DNA from: Pochonia chlamydosporia 170
Lineage: Eukaryota; Ascomycota; Sordariomycetes; Hypocreales; Clavicipitaceae
Length of the DNA stretch: 64,000 bases
Direction: 5' to 3'
NCBI RefSeq assembly: GCF_001653235.2
Contig: NC_035793.1
Location: forward strand, 4,774,001-4,838,000
Numbering within the stretch: the stretch's first letter is position 1; the number at the start of each line of letters is the position of its first letter. Below are positions 36,799 to 46,850 of this stretch, piece by piece. The position numbers and the translations under genes are program-made. The notes beneath the pieces are model-generated. The model ran no database searches. It worked only from the letters and a program-made list of their open reading frames with translations, and was not told the origin of the DNA.

Positions 36799-39700
36799 GT
36801 GGAGTATTACCCAAGTTCACATATTTTGAGCACTCGTTTCCTGCCAGGGTTGATGATGCTACGACGGAAAAGCTCCCGAAGCTCGCACCGACGGCCACTT
36901 GGTCGAAGCAAGTCCACCAGCTCTATTGCCAGAAGGCGAACTGATTATGTGGTCAATATTGATCCGGCATCTGCAGAAAGAGATGCACATATTGCGGCCA
37001 ATCTCTCGTATTGTCGGGCTCATATTCGTCATGATCACTACATTGCTAAGGGGTTTCGTGATGGGCCACCTGGCTCGCCTCTTCGCAGGAGCAACACTGT
37101 CAATGGCCGCCTGGAAAGCCCACCAAATGGTATTCCAAAGAGGAAGCAGAGCATACGGTTCACGGGGCCTAATGCTAGACCTCAACGGCAACTGGCTGCT
37201 CGAGCAAAGCCAGTAGTGCGTACCAGCCGACCCAAGTCGACTGACACGGTGAAATCACACGAGGCTACACAACGCTTCCCTGGCTGCTCGAACTATGAGG
37301 AATCCATCGAGATGTCACATATTTCCCGAAACAGTAGCTCTTCTGCTTTGAGTCGAGGTGGAACCTATCTTGCAGATCCTATTGGTATAGCACCTGTGCG
37401 ACCATTCTTAGGATCTCTTCGGAAGTCCAAATCCATGTACAGCCAGTCAACTGTTTCGGTGCCGGGCTATGACGAACACTCGTTTATTGATAAGCTGAAG
37501 CCATTGCCACTTACTCTATCCACTGCACAGAACCACAATAGGCAGAATGAAGCAGATCTGTATTCCATCAGGCGGAGTTTGCGAGCTCCAAAATCGATGA
37601 GCTATCTTGACTTTCAGAGCACGAAATCGGTGGCAGGCGAACTCGAGAATACACGGACTGAATATCACCCCCGAGGCAAAGTAACACAATCAAAGGGGTC
37701 CTTCCGTCGTCTCAAGTCCCACTCATCCATGTTCTTTCGGTCCAAGCAACGGCGGCAAGACTGCTCAATTGGATTGTCCAGTTCGTTGCGAAATAGCAGT
37801 GACAACAGCGCCGCGCTCTCTTCGGCGTTCTCTGGTAAGACCACACCTGCTGCGAGGCATACTGGAATACGATTCACAGCGAGACGGGTATCGAAAACTG
37901 TTCGGAACAAATTAAGTAGACTATTTGGTCGATCGAAGAGTACCGACACCAGCGGGAATGAGATGGGAGCTAATGTACCTCATGACACCGACAGCGACAG
38001 TTTTCGTCACCTTACTGATTCTCCACCAATTGAAGAAGCCTCTATGTCCAGAGTTGCGTCTCACGTCCCATCAATTCATGCGGTTCCGTCATGTCAGCAG
38101 ATGCGGTCTCGCCAAGGAAGCTTGGAGTCCGTACCACCCGAGGAGAAGAACCAGGCCGATGACAAGTCCCGTGTTACCAGTTGGACGAACTCGACGGCAA
38201 ATACTGTCCTAAGCTATGGATTCAATGACGTCGTTGAGCACGAATATCAGCGTTTGTCTGTGATTAGAGAAAATGGCATGCATGTCCCATCATCCTCACG
38301 CACCAGCCCTATCCAGGACTGGCAACGTACCACGACGTACGGACCAGCAGTACCGGGGATGACCATAAACAGCCAGAGAGTATATTCAGCACTGATGAAA
38401 AAGCTAGCCCATACTCCGGACACGACGGAAAGAGCGCAGGCTCACGAGCCAACGAGTCAGGTACCAGAGGACTCAGTGCCTCCCAGACAAAGTTCGCTCG
38501 AGCAAGTTGGCTCCCAGGCTTGGTCGCCAACAACAATACGATGCATTGGAACGAGCGAAGATGATGTATTCGAGGATACCAAAGAAGTTGCTTCACTGAA
38601 ACACGTCTCGGAATCTGGATCGTATGACAAATACGGAGAATCATGCAGCAGGGTGCCGGGGAAACGGCCCTACAAAGCATATCCCACTGCCACTGCCGGT
38701 GATGGAAAAGGGCTATCGCCAGACAAGATGGCTGGTCTTCCGCCGTCGTCATCAGGGCGGGCATCCTTGAGGACTGACAGAAACTCGACGTTTTCTCCCA
38801 GTCTGGACAACCACTTCTTCCGTGCAACCAGCCCTTACCGTAGGGCAATCCAACAAAGTATGAAGGAACACCAAGAGCCCGGCCATACTCACGCTTTGGA
38901 CACCAGGTATCTCAGCACGCTATCTGCGTTGAGTCTCCCTACTCGGCGCCCAAGCACGGTGGGATCAGAGCGAGACATGCGCTTAACATATGCTGAAAGC
39001 TTTTATTCATTTACTACTGAAGAATTAACAACAACCAGGCCAGATGGAACGGCTACGCCGCCAACTGCTGACAACAAGAGAAGCACAGCAGCGGCCATCT
39101 TCACGCCGGTTGAGCAGGTCGCCGACGTCGCAACACCAATACAAGGTCGTGACTTTTCCGCAGGAAGTTCAGTGGAGTGGAAGACTTGGCTCAGCGCCGA
39201 CATTTCGAAGCTAGAAAAGCCGAGTGTTGCTACTGCACGGTCGCCGCACATAGAACAGCCAGACAATGCCTTGCAGTCTGTGGGACATGTTCGGGAAAGT
39301 GCCGAAATTGAGTCGCCCGGAGAAACACCAAAGACAGCCCCTACGAGTGTCGGCGGAGAAGGCATATGCGAGGCCTTAAGCCCACCATCTATTGGAACCC
39401 GCACATCGTCGATACGGACAGGGAGCCCGTTGAAATCTGCTGAGCGCGCTGCGCAAGCAAGCGACCCAAGCAAGGGTGATGAGATACAGAACCCAGCATC
39501 TTCAACCGCTCCGCCTATTCCATATCGACATGCTCTTCGCCCTACCACTAATGTGCCTGAAGTTGACGACAATACGTCTCCTATCTCGATACAGTGTCCA
39601 CCTGGTTTGCTGCAGATGCGATCGCTCAACACAGTTCCAACCGTGGAACCACAAGATGGCTTGACGTGGAAGGGGTGTGAGCAAGAGAACACAAGAGCTG

Positions 39701-39996
39701 GATCATTGACTGAATCCAAGTCTATTCCCGGACTCACATCCGCAACCCAACGGCCTGCTGGTAGGAAATTGAGCCCACCGGGAAAGTTCAGTTCTGGAGC
39801 ATCGACTTGCCCCCGCATGTCTGAGAGGCAGGCACCATTGCCAAATGGTCTATCCGAATCAACCAAGTCGGAGTGGGATGCCCAGATCAAGGGCAGTCGA
39901 CGAATGGTTGACTTATTTTTGAGCAATCGTCGCAAGGCGATTCAAGGAACCATGTCGAGAAACACGAGTGAGAACTATTCGGCGGCATTTCTGTAA
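36799..39996 (+). CDS. Large serine-rich disordered protein of unknown function
   Basis: A single open frame of 1,065 codons. The likelier start is the ATG at 36853, where the sequence MMLRRKSSRSSHRRPLGRSK begins; starting there gives 1,047 residues. The N-terminal 100 residues are basic and Arg/Ser-rich, with NIDPASAERDAHIAANLSY resembling a conserved ascomycete segment. The rest is polar and rich in Ser, Thr and Pro with many basophilic kinase-type sites (RRxS). The C-terminal piece (about 1025-1045) with MVDLFLSNRRKAIQG looks conserved and helical. No enzyme domain, signal peptide or membrane span is visible. A phosphoregulated scaffold is possible but not shown. Confidence 0.8.
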   Translation: MEYYPSSHILSTRFLPGLMMLRRKSSRSSHRRPLGRSKSTSSIARRRTDYVVNIDPASAERDAHIAANLSYCRAHIRHDHYIAKGFRDGPPGSPLRRSNTVNGRLESPPNGIPKRKQSIRFTGPNARPQRQLAARAKPVVRTSRPKSTDTVKSHEATQRFPGCSNYEESIEMSHISRNSSSSALSRGGTYLADPIGIAPVRPFLGSLRKSKSMYSQSTVSVPGYDEHSFIDKLKPLPLTLSTAQNHNRQNEADLYSIRRSLRAPKSMSYLDFQSTKSVAGELENTRTEYHPRGKVTQSKGSFRRLKSHSSMFFRSKQRRQDCSIGLSSSLRNSSDNSAALSSAFSGKTTPAARHTGIRFTARRVSKTVRNKLSRLFGRSKSTDTSGNEMGANVPHDTDSDSFRHLTDSPPIEEASMSRVASHVPSIHAVPSCQQMRSRQGSLESVPPEEKNQADDKSRVTSWTNSTANTVLSYGFNDVVEHEYQRLSVIRENGMHVPSSSRTSPIQDWQRTTTYGPAVPGMTINSQRVYSALMKKLAHTPDTTERAQAHEPTSQVPEDSVPPRQSSLEQVGSQAWSPTTIRCIGTSEDDVFEDTKEVASLKHVSESGSYDKYGESCSRVPGKRPYKAYPTATAGDGKGLSPDKMAGLPPSSSGRASLRTDRNSTFSPSLDNHFFRATSPYRRAIQQSMKEHQEPGHTHALDTRYLSTLSALSLPTRRPSTVGSERDMRLTYAESFYSFTTEELTTTRPDGTATPPTADNKRSTAAAIFTPVEQVADVATPIQGRDFSAGSSVEWKTWLSADISKLEKPSVATARSPHIEQPDNALQSVGHVRESAEIESPGETPKTAPTSVGGEGICEALSPPSIGTRTSSIRTGSPLKSAERAAQASDPSKGDEIQNPASSTAPPIPYRHALRPTTNVPEVDDNTSPISIQCPPGLLQMRSLNTVPTVEPQDGLTWKGCEQENTRAGSLTESKSIPGLTSATQRPAGRKLSPPGKFSSGASTCPRMSERQAPLPNGLSESTKSEWDAQIKGSRRMVDLFLSNRRKAIQGTMSRNTSENYSAAFL

Positions 39997-40152
39997 TGTC
40001 GGCACTTTTGTTTGTATGTATTATTTGTCGATCAGGATAGCTATAGAAGTGAATGGGACTGCATGTATTAGTGGTCGTCTGCCGCACTCGTCTGTATGTG
40101 TCGTGAATGTGCTGCAAAAGTAAGATGAAGTTGAGACGGTGTACATCTTCTC

Positions 40153-41964
40153 TCAGCCTTTCGAGTCAATGGGTGAAGCAGGACTGACGTGTATCTCCCA
40201 CAATCTGGCCAAGTCCTTGGGGAAGGATGTTTTTCTCTCATCGCTCACCCATTTGTTGTACTCCTTGTGAGTCACCTTCTCGTCCAAAAGACCCTCTGCC
40301 TGCTTGGATCCCAAAAACTTGATAAAATCGTCCGACACGCGAACATATTCCTTTAGAGCTTCCTTTACATTCAAGCTTGCGCCGGTTGTCCAACTCAGTA
40401 ACAGGTGTTCAATGAGCGGCGCATCCGACACACTGGGATGACTTGTGCCGAGACTGGTGAGAAACCAGGCGGCGCCGGTGCGGTTCAGCACGTCTTGCAC
40501 AAGGTCTCGCACGGTGTCGAAGTGAGGTCTGCCGAAGAAGATGGACATTTTCTTGGACCATGAGTTTGAGTGGATTACTAGGAGGGGGATGTTGATGTCT
40601 GCGTTTAGGGGGCCGCTTTCTTTGCCGGGGTCTAGGGCTATGCCTCCTACTGAGGGATTGGGGCTTTTATATCCATCCTCAAAGTCAGAATCTGAGTTAG
40701 AGTCTGAGTTAGAGTTAGAGTCAGAATTGTGAGACGACTTGATTGCCTGGAGAGTAGCCGTCGCGCCGTACGAGTGCCCCGCTGTGATGAGCCTCTGAAA
40801 ATCGAGCCTCGATGCGAATGATGCGAGGGATTCTGGTGTCGAGCGTGTACATGGGATTGAAGAATTCGCATTAATTCGCTGCAGCAGCTGGATAGTGTAG
40901 AATATTTCTGCGTCCCGAAACGCGAGTTGGTGTCTTTTGAGGGACGGTGTATCGACAGGCGTGTTGTTGGAAGGGGATGCGAGGAGGTCTGATTCCCGGA
41001 AGTGGATTCTATTCTTGGCTGGTTGGTCTGGGACTTTGATGAAACTTCCTGGTGAGGAGCCGTCGCGGTGTTCTATGGCTGCGATGACGGTTCCCCTGGA
41101 CGCGAGTTCGCCTAGGTAGTTTGTGTAGTCTGTTCGAGAGGAAGCCATGCCGTGCGAGAAGACGACCACTGGGGATTTGAGAGTGGATGTGTAGAGTGGT
41201 ACGTCGACTTGTGCGGGGATGGTGATTGATCCTGCGATGAGCCATAGTGCGAACGTGAAGATTGGTCGAATGAAGAGGTTATCTGCGTGGGCGAATCGAG
41301 CGTATCCCTTTGCTGTGAGGCTTATCGGTTTGGGAATCCAGTATAGGGGCTTCTTGTGGGATTTGACATCCTTATTGATGGGGTAGTATATTGTGAAGAG
41401 GACGGTTTCAAGTTCAAAAGCTGGGGTGTGAGAGTCTTTGAACACAGGGTCCGCTATGAGTTGTGCTTTCGGGAGAGGGACTTCGAGATCGATTGCGCCG
41501 ACGGAGTAAGGGCCCGTGTAGCCTGGGAGACGGGATGCGAACGGCGGGATGGATAGGGTGAGGCAGATGAGCGTGTAGAGGAGGGGGATGTAGATGAGGG
41601 AGGATTTTAGGGAGAGGCGGGGGACGCGGCGGAGGAGGGGGGTGGTGATGGTGCGGGCTTTGTGGAGGGTGGTTTGGAGGCCGGTTCGTGATGGGAGGAG
41701 CCAGGCTGGTTGGGGGGTGGTGGATGTTGGTGTTAGGAGGGGGGAGTCTGGGGAGATGGATTCGGTGGGTGAGGGTGAGAGGGATGTGAGTTCGAGGGTT
41801 GGCGAGGGGGGTGATTCGGGGGGCATGTTGGCGGTTGAGTTTGAGGTTTGAGGATGAGGTGAGGTTGAGGTGAGGTGAGGTGATGGAGATGTTGACGTCG
41901 GGTGGCGGATTGTTCGGGTGGGGCCGTTCCGGATGGTGCGGGAATGTGGCGGACTTGGTTCCAT
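40153..41964 (-). CDS. PAF-acetylhydrolase-like alpha/beta hydrolase
   Basis: This family cleaves the sn-2 acetyl or short acyl chain of phospholipids. A single exon has two possible starts: 41964 (603 residues) or 41826 (557 residues, MPPESPPSP). I prefer 41826 because the extra 46 residues are Ser/Thr/Pro repeats of low information. A hydrophobic segment after the N-terminal tail (around SSLIYIPLLYTLICLTL) is a membrane anchor. The hydrolase core shows VVVFSHGMASSRTDY (oxyanion strand), IAAIEHRDGSSPG and the nucleophile elbow ITAGHSYGATA. A hexamer repeat inserts a Ser/Asn/Asp run after the nucleophile helix. It is divergent from a small three-exon gene across about 400 bp. Confidence 0.88.
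   Translation of the reverse strand: MEPSPPHSRTIRNGPTRTIRHPTSTSPSPHLTSTSPHPQTSNSTANMPPESPPSPTLELTSLSPSPTESISPDSPLLTPTSTTPQPAWLLPSRTGLQTTLHKARTITTPLLRRVPRLSLKSSLIYIPLLYTLICLTLSIPPFASRLPGYTGPYSVGAIDLEVPLPKAQLIADPVFKDSHTPAFELETVLFTIYYPINKDVKSHKKPLYWIPKPISLTAKGYARFAHADNLFIRPIFTFALWLIAGSITIPAQVDVPLYTSTLKSPVVVFSHGMASSRTDYTNYLGELASRGTVIAAIEHRDGSSPGSFIKVPDQPAKNRIHFRESDLLASPSNNTPVDTPSLKRHQLAFRDAEIFYTIQLLQRINANSSIPCTRSTPESLASFASRLDFQRLITAGHSYGATATLQAIKSSHNSDSNSNSDSNSDSDFEDGYKSPNPSVGGIALDPGKESGPLNADINIPLLVIHSNSWSKKMSIFFGRPHFDTVRDLVQDVLNRTGAAWFLTSLGTSHPSVSDAPLIEHLLLSWTTGASLNVKEALKEYVRVSDDFIKFLGSKQAEGLLDEKVTHKEYNKWVSDERKTSFPKDLARLWEIHVSPASPIDSKG
40680..40732 (-). repeat. In-frame hexamer repeat coding a Ser/Asn/Asp run
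   Basis: GAGTTA and GAGTCT/GAGTCA units alternate over about 50 bp. Read on the coding strand they give an acidic Ser/Asn/Asp tract in a surface loop of the hydrolase. Repeat length may vary between strains. Confidence 0.75.
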
Positions 41965-42361
41965 GTATCGACTTTTATGTTTATGATGTGGTTCTAGCTA
42001 ATCTTAGTTCCACGGTATCTTATCTTAGGTCTGGAACCACCGTTTTTATTTACTCCGTTGCCTGGACAAAGTGTCAAGGACGTTACGTGATCCTCCTTCA
42101 CACATTCACAACTCCCTTGGTTGCTCAAGTTCACTGGTCTCAGAGCTCTGATATATAACGCTGAGATCGCCCCTCCGTAGAGTTTGCTAGCTTTTCCCTT
42201 AGTAACAATACAGAAGTTTGTTCCTCACATTCCTTTCCATACGAAGCCTCCTGCGCGGTCAAGTCTTACCATCAATAACGTGTTTATTCTCCCTCACGTG
42301 AAGGAGACCGCTTCCGAATTTAAGATATATTTTTTACACCTGTGCAAGAATAGCTGAAACC
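41965..42361. promoter_or_regulatory. Divergent promoter region
   Basis: About 400 bp separate the PAF-AH-like gene (minus) from the small three-exon gene (plus). A GGTGAGGTGA-type repeat lies at the left edge, about 41852-41883. No other element is certain. Confidence 0.4.
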
Positions 42362-42851
42362 ATGGACCAGCAAGCTTTGCAGCAGCAACCTGACTGTGCT
42401 GCCCAAGAGCGCAGGATGGACGCTTTCATGGAACAGCTGGTCTTGGTGAATCAAAACCTAGTTGCGCTGGATATCAAGGTCACAACATTGTGAGTTATAT
42501 CGCGTGATTATCCCATTCCATATTCACTAACAGGTGTCTTACAGGGACAAGAATTCTAGGGCTCGGGCGGCAAATTCCATTGTTTTTAGCCCTTTAACGG
42601 AACTAACACCAATGCATAATATTCGGACAGGTGAAGAGATATCCCATTGTCCAGCCATGTTAGGGCAGCTTGAGGAATTATCATGTGAGTTTACACTAGA
42701 CTTAAGAAGAGAATAGTGCTAATGTCTTGTTTTCCTAGCGCAAGAGTTGGCACGACTACTGCGAGAACTTGGTGAGCCTGTGCCTAGAGCCCAGCAAGAG
42801 AGAAAGCGATTGGTGAAACTGGCCTTTGGCCTTAGAACACGGGAGGTATAA
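42362..42851 (+). CDS. Small conserved ascomycete protein, three exons
   Basis: Exons 42362-42489, 42545-42684 and 42739-42851 give 126 residues. Both introns (55 and 54 bp) have GTGAGT donors and YAG acceptors and restore a single frame in phases 2 and 1. The product starts MDQQALQQQPD, has a short helical segment (FMEQLVLVNQNLVALD), a central conserved-looking block (SPLTELTPMHNIRTGEEI) and a basic C-terminal helix (SQELARLLRELGEPVPR then KRLVKLAFGL). It is soluble, with no signal peptide. I think I recognise the central and C-terminal pieces from unnamed Hypocreales proteins, but I know of no function. A scan for long open frames would miss it. Confidence 0.75.
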
Positions 42852-43302
42852 CAAACTTATCAAATAGTCTCGTGCAATAACAATAGATTTGCACATGGAC
42901 TGAGCGGGCGGTAAACGTCTCTGCTTCCTATGTATATGGTATTGCATAAATGCTGAGAGTTTGCATCTCTTTCTGGTCTCAATCGCACCATCTTGTACTG
43001 TTACTGTGAAGGTGTCAAGTTGAGCGAGACATCTGATACCAGATTGAAGCTGAAATGATAAACTCACTATGCTAGCAGCATAATACCTAAAAGCTAAACG
43101 AGCGGACTTCAAACTACAAAGCAAAAATGCTACAAAAATCGTCTCAAGACAATAAAAGAAAGGGAATGAAACTGTCTTCATCTCATATATTTTTTCCTTG
43201 TCATGTACGTCATTCATGACGGTAGCAACATGAGCGACTGTCCTCTTACCCACAGCAAGACAAGTTGATGAAGTTATCATGTGAACAACAAAACGTTCAC
43301 AA
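42852..43302. other. Convergent intergenic region
   Basis: This lies between the small gene's stop and the stop of the GTPase gene. It probably holds 3' UTRs only. Confidence 0.55.
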
Positions 43303-44710
43303 TCAGAAACTACCGCTGAGATGCCTCCGAATCGCGGTATTCCAGGCCGCAGAGCCCACTGCGCCGGTAATGCCATTGGCAGCGGCGTATGCTTGCCTGC
43401 CGCTAAGGCTCGAATCCATACCGAACGACTTCATAACGTCGACGACAGAGTTTGGATCTAGACACAAGTTAGATTGGGGAAAAGTTCGGATAGTTTCGGT
43501 TTCAGTGTAATACCCCCAAATCCACGGTAGGAAGCGCTCGCACCGAAACTTGGACCACCGGCGCCTTGGCTCGCAACGGGACCCAAATTGTTCCTCATCA
43601 GCCACGAACAGCCTTCTTTCACAAAATCGAAGATCGATCCCCAGGGAATCTGAGGCGCGGTGTTGTCCGCCTGTACGTGAGATCTTGGAGTTGAGGTCGG
43701 TCCTGGTCGTGGTTCGTGCCAGGATGGCGGCTCCCACTCGTCACGGGGAACTTGGTATCGTTCCTGGGGCGCATCATCGGCCATGCCTGCAGACGATGTA
43801 GCACGCCTGGTTTCCCGGAGCATGCCAAGAACCCTCCCTGCGGCGGTATCATAGAGGGGAATGCTGTCTTCAAGTTCCTGAATGATTCTCGGGGCACGCC
43901 TTGGTTGCCCGCCAAAGCTGCGAGTTATCATATCTTTTGCGTGTTGCGCAATCTCATCTCGGTCGCCGTACCAATTCAAGAATTCTCCCGTATCCTGTCC
44001 TGCCTCGTACTGTCTTCCGTGCTGATACGTCTTGACCTTGGCTTGGCCAACACCAACAACATCCCGCCAGCGATGAAGAAGCAGGTCGAGCTGTTCATTA
44101 AACATAGATTGCTGCTTTTGACCTTGCGCTGTCCAGAATGTAGTCACCAAAGTCAGCTTCGAGTAGGCCTGGCCACAAAGGGCATTCGTGAAACGGACGA
44201 GCTTTTCGTCGAATTGATCAAAACGCTGATGAATGTGTGTGACATGCACTATTCCAGCGATGTGAGCAAACGGACGGATGGCTTGGATGCCACGGACAAT
44301 CTCGTGGAAGGTTTGGTGTTCATTCCCAGCAGTGAAGCCGGGAGTGTCCAGGATGAAGTAGTCGTCGTTGTCAAGGACGGCTTTTTCAATTTCAAATTTC
44401 ACGGCAACTGTGGCTCAGTTAGCGGGCTGTTTAGTCGTTAGATTGAGGATGCCTACCATTGTCAACGGTCTGCTGCGAATGTCCAGTCGATCCGGTGAGG
44501 TCTTCGAGAAGGGAGGATTTCCCAACTCCGGCTCGACCGACGATAAGTACAACTCTCGCGGGCCTAGAGAGATTAGTAAACTTGTCGGAAAAGTTGAGAT
44601 TGGGATTCGAACTTTGGGAGAGACTTCATCTCATTGAGGCACTGTTGGGTTCTGGCCGCGATAGCGCCAGCAGAGGCTGACGAAGAGGTATTGTTAGAGT
44701 TGGATTCCAT
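43303..44710 (-). CDS. AIG1/GIMAP-like GTPase
   Basis: A P-loop GTPase of the AIG1 (TRAFAC, septin-like) group; relatives in plants and animals act in defence and lymphocyte survival, and the fungal role is unknown. Exons are 44710 to about 44613 (or 44625), 44563-44457, 44407-43514 and 43457-43303, giving about 417 (or 413) residues. G1 is GRAGVGKSS (about residues 42-50), G3 is LDTPGF, and SKLTLVTTFW occupies the place of G4, where the usual TKxD is not seen. A helical region follows, then a Pro-rich linker (WEPPSWHEPRPGP). The last exon adds VMKSFGMDSSLSGR and a small-residue tail. The first donor is uncertain (GTTCGA or GTCTCT). The next gene upstream encodes a protein with a glycine-zipper hairpin. 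Confidence 0.82.
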
Positions 44711-45848
44711 GTTGATACGGATGTAAGGTCAAGTTCTAAGAAGGAATTGGGCTTTGAATGTTTGCAATGATGGTTGTGAGGTAGGTCGGCGAGTATGAAC
44801 ACCTTAAGAGTGGGATTGAACCTTATATGTTATGGCCAACAAGAAAAATTGGAAACAAAAATTGCGTTCAAGACACTGGATAATGACATCCAGGCAGTAG
44901 CTGCGTTAAACAGGCTGTGCCTGATCTGATAGACAGCCTCTGAGAATGCCTGGTCGGGAACATGGTTGTCCAGCCACTGACCGAGGCTCTGGCCCGCAGA
45001 TGCGACGAGAAAGGCTACCTATAAGAAAGAAAGAAGAGATTTCTGGCGCCAAATTGATTAATACAGATGAACTGGAATTTCAGTCCGTGGAATAGGCTGA
45101 CTAGGTGTCTCACAGACGAGCTGATCTGGATCGTGGCACTTGATCTGCTGTCAGGCAATCACTACTGGCTGCGGATAACTCTTTAGGTACGTGAATAGTT
45201 CCAATAGACTAATATAAGCTATTGTAATTGCTCAGCTGTTGGTAACAAACCATAAATAGGCTGGGAGGCTACCATTGTGCAATGATACCAGCTAACTATA
45301 CACGAGAGGCACCGCCTTCTCAGTCCACAGTTAATGATTCTGATTCAATATAAAACAGTGTAGGCTTACAGACCACCCCGAGTAGTCGGTCAACATGTTG
45401 GTCGATATCAGGACCTGAGATGCTGCATGCGGCTGAGGGAGACCTTGGACAACGCACGCGCTTGTCAAAACAGCCGGTGCTGCGGCCAGGTTTCAGGACA
45501 GCCGAGATGAAGTTTTACGAATCATCGAATAAGCGATCTTGTGCCTTGTTTATTTCGAAGATGGAGCTTGCATAGGAAAACACTGTCAGATTTGTTTTGG
45601 CTTGGGTCAGCACTTCGTTGCCACCAATATCCTCATGGTTCAGCTTTGTTGGCTTATCCTACAAATGGCTAATAGTCATTGTACAGCACAATGCGAAGGT
45701 TGAGATCAAACAAAAAGACAACTGCATTTCTAATAATTTGCGCTTACTACTGAGTTTATATAGTTGGCTTAATATTGCCATTCATTCTAGATGCCATCAT
45801 AGCCATATCATTTCAACCTGTGCAGTTCTACACACCATGCCACCATCT
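44711..45848. other. Intergenic region
   Basis: 1.1 kb upstream of the GTPase gene. No gene is visible. The right part, from about 45180, is more AT-rich. Confidence 0.55.
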
Positions 45849-46850
45849 TCAATTACAGTTCCGTGGTCTATAAATCATATCCGGCGAGCCAAGTATCCTA
45901 GCCTCCTTTTGCTGTCTTTCTTCATTGCCACTGCTCCCAAATGCCGTCATAATCGCGACAACCGCAGCAGACACCCCGAACAATCCTCCCGTCGCAATGC
46001 AAAACGCAGCACCCGCGAGCCCCCCAACTATCAAAGCAGTCGAATTATCTCCCGCCCTTTCCAAATCCCTCTCACAAAAGCTGTTGCCAACACCCACCAG
46101 CCCAAGATCGCCCTGCTGGAAAGGAAGACAAAACGATACCAACGGTCTGCCCATGTCATGCGTTGGTCCCACAACTCGCAGAGGAAGAATGTCATCTGGG
46201 AAATGAACAGGCTCAACCCATCTGATGTTGTACCACGAGGGGATGAGCAGGTGGAAAACAGGCTGCTTTTTGTAGTGGTGCTTGCGGTTCATGGCTTCGC
46301 GGGTGACTTTCATGAAGTTGCACAGCTTATTGAGATCGGTGGACTCGCCACAGAAGGTATTTGGGAGTGGATTCCTGGCAATCATTTCGTAGAAGACAGG
46401 ATGCCATGATGTGTCAGGGTGCCATAGGAAGAAGAGATCATTCTTGCTGGTGGTATGTTTGATGTGCATTTTGACGAAATTGTAGACGACATTGGCGAAA
46501 CCATCGGCCCCTGCACCGCCGGAAGAGGCAAGAATGGTTTTCCTCTTAAGCTCTTCATGGATTCCGGACAGGCTTTGGTTCATCTCGCCCACTTGTTGTA
46601 GTAGCGGCACCAGAACTGTCATGAGTTGGTCCATGTATGGATCTAGGATGGTGGTCGGAGCGAGACGCACGCCGCAGAGTTCTAGAAGCAGTCGCTGTGA
46701 GCTCATGGAGTCTCTACCGGTCATGCTTCTTGCTTGATTTGAGATCCATCTTGCGAATCTCTTGAACCCTTGCGACTTGGGTTCTGAGTGTGTCATCGTC
46801 ATGTCTGGCTTGTGAAACTTAGTTGAGGAGAGTGGGGGTGCTGGGATCAC
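45849..46850 (-). CDS. Hypothetical protein with C-terminal glycine-zipper-like membrane segment
   Basis: A single open frame of 333 codons; a start at the in-frame Met at residue 17 (46802) is equally possible. The N-terminal half is soluble and helical (SSQRLLLELCGVRL, MDQLMTVLVPLLQQV). The middle is Trp/His-rich (FFLWHPDTSWHPVFY; LIPSWYNIRWVEPVHF). The C-terminus has a Gly/Ala-rich hydrophobic stretch at 272-304 with regularly spaced small residues (GGLAGAAFCIATGG then FGVSAAVVAIM), able to form a membrane hairpin, followed by a charged tail. I do not recognise the family. Such glycine-rich hairpins occur in some pore-forming or membrane-targeted effector proteins, but that role is only inferred. 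Confidence 0.65.
   Translation of the reverse strand: MIPAPPLSSTKFHKPDMTMTHSEPKSQGFKRFARWISNQARSMTGRDSMSSQRLLLELCGVRLAPTTILDPYMDQLMTVLVPLLQQVGEMNQSLSGIHEELKRKTILASSGGAGADGFANVVYNFVKMHIKHTTSKNDLFFLWHPDTSWHPVFYEMIARNPLPNTFCGESTDLNKLCNFMKVTREAMNRKHHYKKQPVFHLLIPSWYNIRWVEPVHFPDDILPLRVVGPTHDMGRPLVSFCLPFQQGDLGLVGVGNSFCERDLERAGDNSTALIVGGLAGAAFCIATGGLFGVSAAVVAIMTAFGSSGNEERQQKEARILGSPDMIYRPRNCN

Noticed and set aside
39003..39935. 310-codon minus-strand frame opposite the serine-rich gene
   Set aside because: An antisense shadow with no domain; the plus-strand frame is over three times longer.
44590..44625. GTTCGAATCCC word like a tRNA B box
   Set aside because: No matching A box or acceptor stem; it lies at an intron border of the GTPase gene.
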